Assembly (NCBI RefSeq): GCF_022385335.1
Contig: NZ_CP092431.1
Span: forward strand, 9,610,001-9,674,000
DNA length: 64,000 nucleotides
Direction: 5' to 3'
Source of the DNA: Streptomyces deccanensis
Lineage (GTDB): Bacteria; Actinomycetota; Actinomycetes; Streptomycetales; Streptomycetaceae
A model generated the notes under the pieces. That model did not search any database and was not told the DNA's origin. It saw nothing but the letters and a program-made list of their open reading frames with translations. Below, piece after piece: positions 18,644-35,342 of this stretch. Position 1 is the first letter of the stretch, and each line of letters begins with the position of its first letter. A program made the position numbers and the translations under genes.

Positions 18644-18657
18644 GGTGGCCTCCGTTG

Positions 18658-18834
18658 GTGCGTATTGCACAACAAGGTGAGCGATACGCAACATGGTCGG
18701 CTCGACGTCGCTTGTGGTCAAGGGTGGACGGGCAAGCGATCGCATGGCCAAATCGTCATCGGCGAACATCTTGACGTCCGTCTGGCCAGGCGACAGGGTG
18801 TTCCATCACAAGCAATCGGGTGCACGATGCGCAA
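18658..18834. promoter_or_regulatory. divergent purU/betB control region with three operator-like sites
   Basis: Near purU lie GTGCGTATTGCACAA (18658-18672) and GTGAGCGATACGCAA (18677-18691). Near betB lies GTGCACGATGCGCAA (18820-18834), downstream of a TTGACG box at about 18771-18776 with a 17-nt spacer. All fit the 15-bp KTGC-N7-GCAA pattern of the island. Confidence 0.55.
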
Positions 18835-18860
18835 CGAATTTCAGTCGGAAGGCTCGGCGC

Positions 18861-23454
<4,594 letters not shown>

Positions 23455-23466
23455 GGAGCACTGACC

Positions 23467-24444
23467 ATGGCAAGGCAAGCAAGACGATGGAGAGCCGGCG
23501 CGGCCGGTATCGCGGTCCTCGGTCTCACCCTCACCGCGTGCGGCGGTGCGAAGGTCGGTGAGGACTCCTCGGACGCGGGCGGCTCGGGCAGCTCCGCCAA
23601 GTGCGGCACCTTCAACATCGCGGTCAACCCGTGGGTCGGCTACGAGGCGAACGCGGCGGTCATCGCCTACGTCGCGGAGAACGACCTCGGCTGCAAGGTC
23701 ACCAAGAAGGACCTGAAGGAGGAGATCGCCTGGCAGGGCTTCGGGACCGGTGAGGTGGACGCGGTCGTGGAGAACTGGGGCCACGACGACCTGAAGAAGA
23801 AGTACATCACCGACCAGAAGACCGCCGTGGACGCCGGCGCGACCGGCAACGAGGGCCTGATCGGCTGGTACGTGCCGCCGTGGCTCGCCAAGGCGCACCC
23901 GGACATCACCAACTGGGAGAACCTCAACAAGTACGCGGCGAAGTTCAAGACGTCCGAGTCCGGCGGCAAGGGCCAACTCCTCGACGGAGACCCGTCCTTC
24001 GTCACCAACGACGAGGCCCTCGTCAAGAACCTGGACCTGGACTACAAGGTCGTGTACGCGGGCAGCGAGACCGCCCTCATCCAGACCTTCCGCAAGGCGG
24101 AGAAGAACAAGGAATGGGTGATCGGGTACTTCTACGAGCCCCAGTGGTTCATGTCCGAGGTGCCGCTGGTCAAGGTGAAGCTGCCCGACTACAAGGCGGG
24201 CTGTGACGCCGACGCCGAGAAGGTCGCCTGCGACTACCCCGTCTACACCCTGGACAAGATCGTCAGCAAGAAGTTCGCCGACTCGGGCAGCCCGGCCTAC
24301 GACCTGGTGAAGAACTTCAGCTGGACCAACGACGACCAGAACATCGTGGCGAAGTACATCGCCGTCGACAAGATGACCCCCGAGGCCGCGGCCAAGAAGT
24401 GGGTCGAGGCCAACCGCGTCAAGGTGGACGCCTGGCTCAAGTAG
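23467..24444 (+). CDS. glycine betaine-binding lipoprotein
   Basis: A 325-aa solute-binding protein of the OpuAC/ProX type. The signal peptide ends in the lipobox LTAC with Cys25, so it is anchored on the outer face of the membrane. Motifs such as NPWVGYEANAAVIAYV and VVENWGHDDLKKKYI contain the tryptophan and tyrosine residues that these proteins use to cage the quaternary ammonium group. The ATG follows AAGGAG by 8 nt. Last gene of the transporter operon, followed by a hairpin terminator. Confidence 0.9.
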   Translation: MARQARRWRAGAAGIAVLGLTLTACGGAKVGEDSSDAGGSGSSAKCGTFNIAVNPWVGYEANAAVIAYVAENDLGCKVTKKDLKEEIAWQGFGTGEVDAVVENWGHDDLKKKYITDQKTAVDAGATGNEGLIGWYVPPWLAKAHPDITNWENLNKYAAKFKTSESGGKGQLLDGDPSFVTNDEALVKNLDLDYKVVYAGSETALIQTFRKAEKNKEWVIGYFYEPQWFMSEVPLVKVKLPDYKAGCDADAEKVACDYPVYTLDKIVSKKFADSGSPAYDLVKNFSWTNDDQNIVAKYIAVDKMTPEAAAKKWVEANRVKVDAWLK

Positions 24445-24479
24445 TACCGGCGACCGGACGCGGGAATCCGGTCGGAACA

Positions 24480-24524
24480 CGCCCGGTGGGCGGTGCGCGA
24501 GGGTTGCGCGCCGCCCACCGGGCG
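24480..24524 (+). terminator. hairpin terminator after the betaine ABC operon
   Basis: A nearly perfect 19-20 bp GC-rich inverted repeat (CGCCCGGTGGGCGGTGCGCG and complement, with a one-base bulge) around an AGGGTT loop, 36 bp after the binding protein stop. Confidence 0.75.
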
Positions 24525-24575
24525 TCTCCGTGTCCGGGCCCGTTATCCGGCCTGTTTTCCGAGGTCCCGGGACCC

Positions 24576-27120
<2,545 letters not shown>

Positions 27121-27157
27121 CACCCCGCCACGACCCAAGAGGGAAGGAACGCCGCCG

Positions 27158-28018
27158 GTGAACGCAACACTGCTCGACGGCAAGGCGACCGCCGCCGACA
27201 TCCGCCGCGAACTCACGGAGCGCGTGGCCAAGTTGACCGCCACCGACGGCCGCCCGCCCGGCCTCGGCACCGTCCTGGTCGGCGAGGACCCAGGCAGCCA
27301 CGCCTACGTCGCCGGCAAGCACCGCGACTGCGCCCAGGTCGGCATCGCCTCCATCCGCCGCGACCTGCCCGCCGACGCCACCCAGCAGCAGGTCGAGGAC
27401 GTCATCGACGAGCTGAACGCCGACCCCGCCTGCACCGGCTACATCGTCCAGCTCCCCCTGCCGCGCCACCTCGACGCGAACGCCGTACTGGAACGCATGG
27501 ACCCGGCCAAGGACGCCGACGGCCTGCACCCCGTCAACCTCGGCCGGCTCACCCTCGGCGTCGACGCCCCCCTGCCCTGCACCCCCCGCGGCATCGTCGA
27601 ACTCCTGCGCCGCCACGAGGTGCCGCTCGCCGGCGCCCGGGTTTGCGTGGTGGGGCGGGGCATCACGGTCGGCCGTCCCATCGGCCTGCTGCTCACCCGC
27701 CGCTCCGAGAACGCCACCGTGACCCTGTGCCACACCGGCACCCAGGGCCTTGCCTGGCACACCCGCGAGGCCGACATCGTCATCGCGGCGGCCGGCTCAC
27801 CCGGCCTGATCACCAAGGACATGCTGCGCCCCGGCGCGGCCGTCCTGGACGTCGGCATCACCCGCACCGACCAGGGCCTGGTCGGCGACATCCACCCGGA
27901 CGCCGCCCAGGTCGCCGGCTGGATCGCGCCGATGCCCGGCGGAGTGGGCCCCATGACCCGCGCGATGTTGCTGGCCAACGTCGTCGAGGCCGCCGAGCGG
28001 AACGGAGACGTCCGATGA
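27158..28018 (+). CDS. folD: methylenetetrahydrofolate dehydrogenase/cyclohydrolase
   Basis: A 286-aa bifunctional enzyme converting 5,10-methylene-THF to 10-formyl-THF. The catalytic YVAGK (Tyr-X3-Lys) motif, LPLPRHLD, the NADP-binding [13 protein letters not shown] and the signature [16 protein letters not shown] are all present. The GTG at 27158 follows GGAAGGA by 9 nt. It overlaps soxB by 4 bp. Its location between dimethylglycine oxidase and sarcosine oxidase indicates a pathway-dedicated copy that oxidises the methylene-THF they make; PurU can then release formate. Confidence 0.93.
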   Translation: MNATLLDGKATAADIRRELTERVAKLTATDGRPPGLGTVLVGEDPGSHAYVAGKHRDCAQVGIASIRRDLPADATQQQVEDVIDELNADPACTGYIVQLPLPRHLDANAVLERMDPAKDADGLHPVNLGRLTLGVDAPLPCTPRGIVELLRRHEVPLAGARVCVVGRGITVGRPIGLLLTRRSENATVTLCHTGTQGLAWHTREADIVIAAAGSPGLITKDMLRPGAAVLDVGITRTDQGLVGDIHPDAAQVAGWIAPMPGGVGPMTRAMLLANVVEAAERNGDVR

Positions 28019-29247
28019 GCCCCCGCACCCCCGGTGCCGACCTGCCCGAGCACCCCGCATGGCTGTGGCGCGACCCCGAGCCGAAGAAGTCGTACGACGT
28101 GGTGATCGTCGGCGGCGGCGGACACGGCCTGGCCACCGCCCACTACCTGGCCCGGAACCACGGCATCACCAACGTCGCCGTGCTGGAGAAGGGCTGGCTC
28201 GGCGGCGGCAACATGGCCCGCAACACCACGATCATCCGCTCGAACTACCTGTGGGACGAGAGCGCCGGCATCTACGAGCACGCGCTCAAGCTCTGGGAGG
28301 GCCTGGAGGAGGAGCTCGACTACCCGATCCTCTTCTCCCAGCGCGGGGTGCTGAACCTCGCGCACAGCCTCCAGGACGTCCGCGACAGCGTGCGCCGTGT
28401 GGAGGCCAACCGCCTCAACGGCGTGGACGCGGAATGGCTCGACGCCGACGGCGTCAAGGACGTCTGCCCCATCGTCAACATCTCCCAGGACGTGCGCTAC
28501 CCGGTCCTGGGCGCCACCTACCAGCCGCGCGCGGGCATCGCCAAGCACGACCACGTGGCCTGGGGCCTGGCCCGCTCCGCCGACGCGGCCGGTATCGACA
28601 TCATCCAGAACTGCGAGGTCACCGGTCTCGACGTGGTCGACAACCGCGTCGTCGGCGTCCGCACCACCCGGGGCCGCATCGCGGCCGGCAAGGTCGCGCT
28701 CTGCTCGGCGGGCCACACCTCGGTCCTCGCCGCCATGGCGGGCATCCAACTGCCCGTCCAGAGCCACCCGTTGCAGGCCCTGGTCTCCGAACTCCTGGAA
28801 CCGGTGCACCCCACGGTCGTGATGTCCAACGCCGTCCATGTGTACGTCAGCCAGGCGCACAAGGGCGAGCTGGTGATGGGGGCGGGCATCGACGCGTACA
28901 ACTCGTACACCCAGCGCGGCGCCTTCCACATCATCGAGGAGCAGATGGCCGCGGCCCTGGAGCTCTTCCCCATCTTCGCCCGCGCGCACGTCCTGCGCAC
29001 CTGGGGCGGCATCGTCGACGTCAGCCCCGACGCCTCGCCGATCGTAGGGCTCAGCCCCGTCGACAACCTCTACCTCAACTGCGGCTGGGGGACGGGCGGC
29101 TTCAAGGCCACCCCGGGCGTCGGCTGGGTCTACGCCCACACCATCGCCCACGACACCCCGCACGCCCTCAACGCCCCCTTCTCGCTCGACCGTTTCACCA
29201 CCGGCGCGCTCGTCGACGAGCACGGCGCGGCCGCGGTGGCCCACTAG
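28015..29247 (+). CDS. soxB: heterotetrameric sarcosine oxidase beta subunit
   Basis: A 410-aa flavoprotein subunit. An N-terminal FAD site ([22 protein letters not shown]) is followed by the SoxB-specific [32 protein letters not shown] contains His178/His180, in the region where relatives attach FMN covalently to a histidine. [18 protein letters not shown] and [14 protein letters not shown] close the flavin pocket. The start overlaps the folD stop (ATGA). It works with the D, A and G subunits to oxidise sarcosine to glycine, giving methylene-THF and peroxide. Confidence 0.92.
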   Translation: MSPRTPGADLPEHPAWLWRDPEPKKSYDVVIVGGGGHGLATAHYLARNHGITNVAVLEKGWLGGGNMARNTTIIRSNYLWDESAGIYEHALKLWEGLEEELDYPILFSQRGVLNLAHSLQDVRDSVRRVEANRLNGVDAEWLDADGVKDVCPIVNISQDVRYPVLGATYQPRAGIAKHDHVAWGLARSADAAGIDIIQNCEVTGLDVVDNRVVGVRTTRGRIAAGKVALCSAGHTSVLAAMAGIQLPVQSHPLQALVSELLEPVHPTVVMSNAVHVYVSQAHKGELVMGAGIDAYNSYTQRGAFHIIEEQMAAALELFPIFARAHVLRTWGGIVDVSPDASPIVGLSPVDNLYLNCGWGTGGFKATPGVGWVYAHTIAHDTPHALNAPFSLDRFTTGALVDEHGAAAVAH

Positions 29248-29259
29248 GGAGCCCCACAG

Positions 29260-32200
29260 ATGCTGCTCATCACCTGCCCGTGGTGCGGGCCCCGCGACGA
29301 GGCCGAGTTCCACTACGGCGGCCAGGCCCACGTGGCCTACCCGGAGACCCCCTCCGCCCTCACCGACGAGGAGTGGGCCCGCTACCTCTTCTTCCGCGAC
29401 AACACCAAGGGCCCCTTCGCCGAACGCTGGAGCCACGCGGCGGGCTGCCGCCGCTGGTTCAACGCGATCCGCGACACGTCCACGAACGAGATCCTGTCGG
29501 TGTACCGCGCGGGGGAGCCCCGCCCGGCCACCCCGGAGCCGAGGCCGGTCACGGCCCAGCCGAGCCCGGTCACGTCCCAGCCGCGTCCGGCATCACCAGC
29601 CCGTCCGGCGTTCGAGGACGAGGCCGTTCAGGCCGAAGGGGGGCCCGGGGGCGCAGCCCCCGGAAGCGGGGTCGCAGGGGCGCAGCCCCTTGAGGATGGG
29701 ACGGGTAGGGGCGGCGGGGGCGAGCCGACCCAACCGTTCCGGCACCCCACCCGAGGCCGCATCGACCGCGACACCCCCCTCACCTTCACCTTCGACGGCA
29801 CCGAGTACCAGGGCCACCGAGGCGACACCCTCGCCTCCGCCCTCCTCGCCAACGGCGTCATCGAAGCCGGCACCAGCATCAAACTCGGCCGCCCCCGAGG
29901 CATCTTCTCCGCCGGCGTCGAAGAGCCCAACGCGATCATCCAGATCGAGGCACCCTTCCCCGAGCCGATGCTCCCCGCAACCACCGTCGAGCTCTACGAC
30001 GGCCTGGTCGCCACCAGCCTCCCCGGCCAGGGCCGCCTCGCCACAGAACCCGACCCCGCCCGCTACGACGCCGTACACACCCACTGCGACCTCCTGGTCG
30101 TGGGCGCGGGCCCGGCCGGCCTCGCGGCCGCCGCCGCGGCGGCGCACAGCGGCGCCCGCGTCATCCTCGCCGACGACCAGCCGGAACCCGGCGGCAGCCT
30201 CCTCGGCACCGCCGAACACCTCGACTGGGTGGGCGAGACGGCCGCCGCGCTCGACGCCGCCCCCGAGGTCCGCGTCCTGCACAGCACCACCGTCTTCGGC
30301 TACTACGACGACAACCACCTCCTCGCCGTCGAGCGCCGCACCAACCACCTCGGCGGCGCGGCCCCCGACCACGTCTCCCGGGAACGCGTCTGGCGCATCC
30401 GCGCCCGCCGCGTCGTCCTCGCGACCGGCGCCCACGAACGCTCCCTCGCCTTCGCGGACAACGACCGCCCCGGCGTGATGCTGGCCTCCTCGGCCCGCAC
30501 CCACGTCAACCGCCACGGTGCCCTGCCCGGCCGCCGCGCGGTCGTCCTCACCACCAACGACAGCGCCTACGCGGCCGCCCTGGACCTCGCCTCGGCGGGC
30601 CTGGACATCACGGCGATCGTCGACACCCGCCCCGAACCGGGGGAGTGGGCCGAGCGCGCCAGGGCCGCGGGCATCGAGGTCCTGGCCGGACACGCCGTCA
30701 CCGGCACCGAGGGCGAGCCCCGCCTCACCGCCGTGACCGTCGCCCCGTACGGCGAGCCCGGCGGGCAGCGGGAGTTCGCCGTCGACCTGCTGCTGGTCTC
30801 CGGCGGCTGGAACCCGGTGGCGCACCTGTTCAGCCAGGCCGGCGGCAAGCTCCGCCACGACGAGGCGCTGGGCTCCTTCGTGCCCGACACCTGCCGCCAG
30901 GCCGTCGAGGTCGTGGGCGCCGCGAGCGGCCTCTTCGACACCGCCGGCGTCCTCGCCCAGGGCGCCGCCGCCGGTGCCCGCGCGATCGAGGCCGAGGGCT
31001 ACACGGCCGAGGCGCCCCGCCTCCCCGCGATCGCCCCGCAGCCCGCCGGCACACCGCCGATGCACGTCTACGTCGTCCCGGGCGACTCGGACGCCCCCCG
31101 CTTCGTCGACCTCCAACGCGACGTCACGGTGGCCGACCTGGCCCGCGCGACCGGCGCCGGCCTGCGCTCGGTGGAGCACACCAAGCGGTACACCACCGCC
31201 GGCACGGCCAACGACCAGGGCAAGACCTCCGGCGTGCTGGCCAGCGGGGTCGTCGCCGAACTCCTCGGTGTGGACGTCTCCTCCCTCGGCACGACCACCT
31301 TCCGCCCGCCGTACACCCCGGTCTCCTTCGCCGCCCTCGCGGGCCGCGACCGGGGCGTGCTCAGCGACCCGGTCCGGACGACCGCCCTGCACGACTGGCA
31401 CGTCGGGCACGGCGCGCTGTTCGAGAACGTCGGCCAGTGGAAGCGCCCCTGGTACTACCCGAGGGACGGCGAGGACATGGAGACCGCCGTGCTGCGCGAG
31501 TGCGCCGCCACCCGTGAGGGCGTGGGCTTCATGGACGCCTCCACCCTCGGCAAGATCGACGTCCAGGGCCCGGACGCCGGGGTCTTCCTCGACCTGCTCT
31601 ACACCAACATGATGAGCACCCTGAAGGTCGGCATGATCCGCTACGGCGTCATGTGCCGCCCGGACGGCATGGTCTTCGACGACGGCACGGTCATCCGGGT
31701 CGACCGCGACCGGTTCCTGGTCACCACGACGACCGGCAACGCCGCCACCGTGCTCGACTGGATGGAGGAGTGGCTCCAGACGGAGTGGCCCGAGCTGAAG
31801 GTCCACTGCACCTCCGTGACCGAACAGTGGGCCACCGTCGCCCTGGTCGGCCCGAAGTCCCGTGAGGTCCTCGGCTCCCTCGCCCCCGGACTCGCCGTCG
31901 CCAACGAGGACTTCCCGTTCATGGCCTGGCGCGAGACCACCGTCGCGGGCATCGAGGCCCGGGTCTGCCGGATCAGCTTCTCCGGTGAACTCGCCTACGA
32001 GATCAACGTCTCGCCGTGGGAGGCACTGACCCTCTGGGAGGCGCTGTACGAGGCCGGCGCCCCGTACGGCATCACCCCGTACGGCACCGAGACCATGCAC
32101 GTCCTGCGCGCCGAGAAGGGCTACCCGATCATCGGCCAGGACACCGACGGCACCGTCACCCCGCAGGACCTCGGGATGAGCTGGGTCGTCTCGAAGAAGA

Positions 32201-32547
32201 AGTCGGACTTCATCGGCAAGCGGTCCCACACCCGCCCCGACGCCGTCCGGCCCGACCGCAAGCACCTGGTCGGCCTCCTCCCCGAGGACCCGGGCACCTT
32301 CCTCCCCGAGGGCACCCACCTGGTCGCCGACAGCGTGCTGCCGGCCCCGCCCGTCCCGATGCTCGGTCACGTCACCTCCAGCTACCGCAGCGCCGCCCTC
32401 GGCCGGACCTTCGCGCTCGCCCTGGTCAAGGGCGGCCGGGACCGCGTCGGCGAGCGGCTGTACGCCCCCGTGGGCGACCGACTGGTCCCCGTGACCGTCG
32501 CGAGCCCCGTCCTCTACGACCCCGAGGGAGCCCGCCGCGATGGCTGA
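29260..32547 (+). CDS. soxDA: fused sarcosine oxidase delta-alpha subunit (SoxD-SoxA)
   Basis: A 1095-aa protein in which two normally separate subunits share one frame. Residues 1-90 are SoxD: LLITCPWCGPRDEAEF with zinc-binding cysteines, later HAAGCRRWFNAIRDT. Residues 91-156 are a low-complexity linker rich in Pro, Gly, Ala and Glu. SoxA begins at about residue 157 (TQPFRHPTRGRIDRDTPLTF), with a ferredoxin-like N-domain, a dinucleotide site (LVVGAGPAGLAAAAAAAHSG), and a C-terminal GcvT-like folate domain (RISFSGELAYEINVSPWE, EKGYPIIGQDTDGTVTP). No ATG or GTG and no ribosome site occur in frame near the SoxA start; its expected first codon reads CCG. An overlap of 8 bp couples it to soxG. 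Sequencing error seems unlikely because the frame is open throughout. Confidence 0.88.
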   Translation: MLLITCPWCGPRDEAEFHYGGQAHVAYPETPSALTDEEWARYLFFRDNTKGPFAERWSHAAGCRRWFNAIRDTSTNEILSVYRAGEPRPATPEPRPVTAQPSPVTSQPRPASPARPAFEDEAVQAEGGPGGAAPGSGVAGAQPLEDGTGRGGGGEPTQPFRHPTRGRIDRDTPLTFTFDGTEYQGHRGDTLASALLANGVIEAGTSIKLGRPRGIFSAGVEEPNAIIQIEAPFPEPMLPATTVELYDGLVATSLPGQGRLATEPDPARYDAVHTHCDLLVVGAGPAGLAAAAAAAHSGARVILADDQPEPGGSLLGTAEHLDWVGETAAALDAAPEVRVLHSTTVFGYYDDNHLLAVERRTNHLGGAAPDHVSRERVWRIRARRVVLATGAHERSLAFADNDRPGVMLASSARTHVNRHGALPGRRAVVLTTNDSAYAAALDLASAGLDITAIVDTRPEPGEWAERARAAGIEVLAGHAVTGTEGEPRLTAVTVAPYGEPGGQREFAVDLLLVSGGWNPVAHLFSQAGGKLRHDEALGSFVPDTCRQAVEVVGAASGLFDTAGVLAQGAAAGARAIEAEGYTAEAPRLPAIAPQPAGTPPMHVYVVPGDSDAPRFVDLQRDVTVADLARATGAGLRSVEHTKRYTTAGTANDQGKTSGVLASGVVAELLGVDVSSLGTTTFRPPYTPVSFAALAGRDRGVLSDPVRTTALHDWHVGHGALFENVGQWKRPWYYPRDGEDMETAVLRECAATREGVGFMDASTLGKIDVQGPDAGVFLDLLYTNMMSTLKVGMIRYGVMCRPDGMVFDDGTVIRVDRDRFLVTTTTGNAATVLDWMEEWLQTEWPELKVHCTSVTEQWATVALVGPKSREVLGSLAPGLAVANEDFPFMAWRETTVAGIEARVCRISFSGELAYEINVSPWEALTLWEALYEAGAPYGITPYGTETMHVLRAEKGYPIIGQDTDGTVTPQDLGMSWVVSKKKSDFIGKRSHTRPDAVRPDRKHLVGLLPEDPGTFLPEGTHLVADSVLPAPPVPMLGHVTSSYRSAALGRTFALALVKGGRDRVGERLYAPVGDRLVPVTVASPVLYDPEGARRDG
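29598..29724. repeat. dispersed intergenic-type repeat encoding the SoxD-SoxA linker
   Basis: The segment starts with AGCCCGTCCGGCGTTCG, identical over 17 bases to one arm of the terminator hairpin at 17698-17714. It continues with paired GGGGGCGCAGCCCCC and GGGGCGCAGCCCC hairpin-like stretches and a GGACGGGTAGGGGCGGCGGGGGC tail. I recognise this layout as a repeat normally found between Streptomyces genes. Here it is translated (residues about 114-155 of soxDA). Confidence 0.65.
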
Positions 32548-33142
32548 CACCGCCCCGACCTCCCGGCCCCGCAGCCCGCTCGCCGGGGCCGCCGACCGGC
32601 TGGCCGCCGCCACCCGCACCTCCGGGGGCAGGCTCCGGCTGGCCGAACTCCCCTTCCTCACCCAGCTCGACGTACGCCTCGACGCCAAGGAGGCGGCCGC
32701 CGACGCCGTCGGCCTCGCGCTGGGCCTCCCGCTGCCGCTGGAGCCCAACACCGTCGCCCGCGCGGGGGAGTTGACCGCGCTGTGGCTCGGCCCCGACGAG
32801 TGGCTGCTCGTGGGGCCGCCGGGCGGCGAGCGCGAGCTGGAGAGCCGGATCCGGGAGGCCGCCGGCGAGGAGCCGGTCTCCGTGACCGACGTCTCCGCGC
32901 AGCGCACCACGGTCCTCGTCGCGGGCGCCGCCGCCCGCGACCTGCTGGCCCACGGCTGCGCGCTGGACCTGCACCCGAGGGCCTTCGGCCCCGGGCGCTG
33001 CGCCCAGACCACCCTGGCCCGCACCCAGGTCGTCCTGGTCGCACGGGAAGAGCCCAGCGCGGGCTTCTGGGTCCTGGTCCGCTCGTCGTTCGCCGGCTAT
33101 CTGGCCGACTGGCTGCTCGACGCGGCGACGGAGTACGTCTGA
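32540..33142 (+). CDS. soxG: sarcosine oxidase gamma subunit
   Basis: A 200-aa subunit of heterotetrameric sarcosine oxidase, which stabilises the complex around the folate-binding part of SoxA. It has the family features LPFLTQLDVRLDAKE, LWLGPDEWLLVGPPG, VSVTDVSAQRTTVLVAGAAARDLLAHGCALDLHPRAFGPG, and CAQTTLARTQVVL. The ATG lies 8 bp inside the end of soxDA. Last gene of the operon, followed by a perfect hairpin. Confidence 0.9.
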   Translation: MADTAPTSRPRSPLAGAADRLAAATRTSGGRLRLAELPFLTQLDVRLDAKEAAADAVGLALGLPLPLEPNTVARAGELTALWLGPDEWLLVGPPGGERELESRIREAAGEEPVSVTDVSAQRTTVLVAGAAARDLLAHGCALDLHPRAFGPGRCAQTTLARTQVVLVAREEPSAGFWVLVRSSFAGYLADWLLDAATEYV

Positions 33143-33183
33143 GAGACGGGCCAGTACCCGTCACCGCGTCGAAAGTCGAGCAC

Positions 33184-33217
33184 ACGGCCGCGCCCTGCTG
33201 GAGCAGGGCGCGGCCGT
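33184..33217. terminator. perfect 16-bp hairpin after soxG
   Basis: ACGGCCGCGCCCTGCT and its exact complement around a GG loop, 42 bp after the soxG stop and between convergent soxG and iclR2, so it may serve both. Confidence 0.8.
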
Positions 33218-33268
33218 CGTGGAGTCGGCGCGCCCCGGCGCGGTCGCCGCCACCGGACTGTCCGCGGC

Positions 33269-33332
33269 GGTCAGCCCGGACAAGGGTCAGCCCGGACGTT
33301 GGTTAGCCCGGACATTGGTCAGCCCAGATACC
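33269..33332. repeat. four tandem 16-bp repeats at the 3' end of iclR2
   Basis: GGTCAGCCCGGACAAG, GGTCAGCCCGGACGTT, GGTTAGCCCGGACATT and GGTCAGCCCAGATACC lie head to tail with exactly 16-bp period. The last unit contains the iclR2 stop (33319-33321) and final codons, so the array looks like an expansion of the gene end into the intergenic space. Confidence 0.75.
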
Positions 33333-34116
33333 CCATCCTGCGGCTGATCTCCTCGGCGCCCCGCGTCAGGACGGGCACGAGTTCGCGGACGCGGTCCTCG
33401 GTGAAGCGGTAGGCCGGGCCGGAGGCGCTGAGCGCGGCGATGACCTCGCCCTCGCGGGAGCGGATCGGGGCCGCCATGGCGTGCAGGCCGATCTCCAACT
33501 CCTCCAGCGTGACCGCGTACCCGCGTTCGCGCGTCGTGTCGAGGTCCTTCTCCAGCTTCGTCCTGGTCGTCAGCGTGTGCGGCGTCAGCCGGCGCAGTCC
33601 GGACGCCTCCAGCACCTCGGTCCGCTGCCGCTCCGGGAGGTGGGCCAGCAGGATCTTGCCGCTGGACGTGGCGTGCAGGGGGGTGAGCTGGCCGACCCAG
33701 TTGTGGGTGCCGACCGCGCCCGGACCGCGCACCTGGTGGAGGTTGACCGCGTAGTGCTCCTGGAGCACGGCGATGTTGACGGTCTCGCCGATCTCCTCGC
33801 TGAGCCGTTCGCACACCTGCCGGCCCTGCTGGGTGATGTCGAGCCGGCCCGTGACGGCGCCGGCGAGCCGCACGATGCCGAAGCCGAGCCGGTACTTGCC
33901 CCGCTCGGCCGTCTGCTCGACCAGCCCGCGTGCCTCCAGCGCCCCGAGCAGCCGGAAGGCGGTCGACTTGTGGACGTCGATCTCGGCGGCGACCTCACTG
34001 ACACCGGCCTCGCCGCGCTGGGCGAGGATCTCCAGCACGCTGACGGCACGGTCGACGGACTGCACACCGTTCACCGCGGAACCCGTCGTTGCGCCCTCTG
34101 CCGCGTAGTTGCTCAT
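33319..34116 (-). CDS. IclR-family transcriptional regulator, copy 2
   Basis: A 265-aa regulator very similar to copy 1 (14175), with an almost identical helix-turn-helix ([31 protein letters not shown]) and the same effector-domain motifs ([26 protein letters not shown]). Identical recognition helices predict the same operator, while the N-terminal tails differ. The ATG at 34116 lies 6 nt after TATGGT with no ribosome site, so this messenger too is probably leaderless. It is divergent from mscR copy 2, whose promoter holds two operator-like sites. The two regulators may form heterodimers or respond to different intermediates. Confidence 0.88.
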   Translation of the reverse strand: MSNYAAEGATTGSAVNGVQSVDRAVSVLEILAQRGEAGVSEVAAEIDVHKSTAFRLLGALEARGLVEQTAERGKYRLGFGIVRLAGAVTGRLDITQQGRQVCERLSEEIGETVNIAVLQEHYAVNLHQVRGPGAVGTHNWVGQLTPLHATSSGKILLAHLPERQRTEVLEASGLRRLTPHTLTTRTKLEKDLDTTRERGYAVTLEELEIGLHAMAAPIRSREGEVIAALSASGPAYRFTEDRVRELVPVLTRGAEEISRRMGYLG

Positions 34117-34122
34117 GGCGAA

Positions 34123-34219
34123 ACCATAGTCGGCCCGGCCAACCTCTTGACAGTGGGTGTCCGCGAGGAGACAGTTTGGTCGTCGTTGCTCATAGCGAAT
34201 GCAGTTGCGCTATATGAAA
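34123..34219. promoter_or_regulatory. divergent iclR2/mscR2 control region
   Basis: On the minus strand TATGGT (complement of 34123-34128) serves iclR2. On the plus strand TTGACA (34147-34152) precedes TTGCTCATAGCGAAT (34186-34200) and TTGCGCTATATGAAA (34205-34219), two half-symmetric island motifs before mscR2. A -10 box is not convincing. Confidence 0.5.
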
Positions 34220-34256
34220 CTCAACGATCCTTCCTTCCTCGACGAGGAGATCGACC

Positions 34257-35342
34257 GTGACACACGAGGTACGCGCCGTCGTCGCCCGCAAGAAGGGCGC
34301 CCCGGTCTCGGTGGAGACCGTCCTGGTGCCGGACCCCGGCCCCGGTGAGGCGCTGGTACGGGTGCAGGCCTGCGGCGTCTGCCACACCGACCTGCACTAC
34401 CGGGAGGGCGGGATCAACGACGAGTTCCCGTTCCTGCTCGGCCACGAGGCGGCGGGCGTGGTGGAGTCGGTCGGCGAGGGCGTCACCGACGTCGCCCCCG
34501 GCGACTTCGTCGTCCTCAACTGGCGTGCCGTCTGCGGCACCTGCCGTGCCTGTCGCAGGGGCAGGCCCTGGTACTGCTTCGCCACGCACAACGCCGTCCA
34601 GCCGATGACCCTGGCCGACGGCACCCCGCTCTCCCCGGCCCTCGGCATCGGCGCCTTCGCCGAGAAGACCCTGGTCGCCGCAGGACAGTGCACCAAGGTG
34701 GACCCCATGGCCTCACCGGCCGCCGCCGGGCTCCTCGGCTGCGGTGTGATGGCCGGGTTCGGTGCCGCCGTCAACACCGGTGGCGTGGGACGCGGTGACT
34801 CCATCGCCGTGATCGGCTGCGGCGGCGTGGGCATGGCCGCGATCGCGGGCGCCAAGGTCGCCGGAGCCGGCCGCATCATCGCCGTCGACGTCGACGAGCG
34901 GAAGCTGAAGTGGGCCGAGCGGTTCGGCGCCACCGACACCGTCGACTCCTCGAAGACGGACGCCGTCGAGGCGATCCGCGAACTCACCGGCGGCTTCGGC
35001 GCCGACGTGGTCGTGGACGCCGTCGGCCGCCCCGAGACCTTCAAGCAGGCCTTCTACGCACGCGACCTGGCCGGCACGGCCGTCCTGGTGGGTGTCCCCA
35101 CGCCCGAGCTGAAGCTCGAACTGCCCCTGCTCGACGTCTTCGGCCGCGGCGGCGCGCTGAAGTCCTCCTGGTACGGCGACTGCCTGCCCTCCCGCGACTT
35201 CCCCGCCCTGATCGACCTCTACCTCCAGGGCCGTTTCGACCTGGGCGAGTTCGTCACCGAGACCATCGGCCTGGACGACGTCGAGGCCGCGTTCGCCAAG
35301 ATGCACCACGGCGACGTCCTGCGTTCGGTGGTGGTCCTGTGA
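34257..35342 (+). CDS. mscR: S-(hydroxymethyl)mycothiol dehydrogenase, copy 2
   Basis: A 361-aa zinc alcohol dehydrogenase with the same motifs as copy 1: [56 protein letters not shown] and [13 protein letters not shown]. The GTG follows GAGGAG by 7 nt. Unlike copy 1 it is coupled by a 4-bp GTGA overlap to an MBL-fold hydrolase gene, and a Rieske oxygenase follows. This order places formaldehyde oxidation, formyl-mycothiol hydrolysis and the formaldehyde-producing oxygenase in one transcription unit. Confidence 0.87.
   Translation: MTHEVRAVVARKKGAPVSVETVLVPDPGPGEALVRVQACGVCHTDLHYREGGINDEFPFLLGHEAAGVVESVGEGVTDVAPGDFVVLNWRAVCGTCRACRRGRPWYCFATHNAVQPMTLADGTPLSPALGIGAFAEKTLVAAGQCTKVDPMASPAAAGLLGCGVMAGFGAAVNTGGVGRGDSIAVIGCGGVGMAAIAGAKVAGAGRIIAVDVDERKLKWAERFGATDTVDSSKTDAVEAIRELTGGFGADVVVDAVGRPETFKQAFYARDLAGTAVLVGVPTPELKLELPLLDVFGRGGALKSSWYGDCLPSRDFPALIDLYLQGRFDLGEFVTETIGLDDVEAAFAKMHHGDVLRSVVVL

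Noticed and set aside
29690-29760. A separate SoxA start using the ATG at about 29696 in the repeat
   Set aside because: That ATG is out of frame with SoxA, and no in-frame ATG or GTG with a ribosome site exists between 29500 and 29790.
29593-33024. An 1143-residue minus-strand reading frame opposite soxDA
   Set aside because: Low-complexity Gly/Val/Asp/Arg sequence typical of antisense frames; the plus strand carries sarcosine oxidase motifs throughout.
33269-33332. CRISPR array at the iclR2 3' end
   Set aside because: The 16-bp units are contiguous with no spacers, and there are no cas genes.
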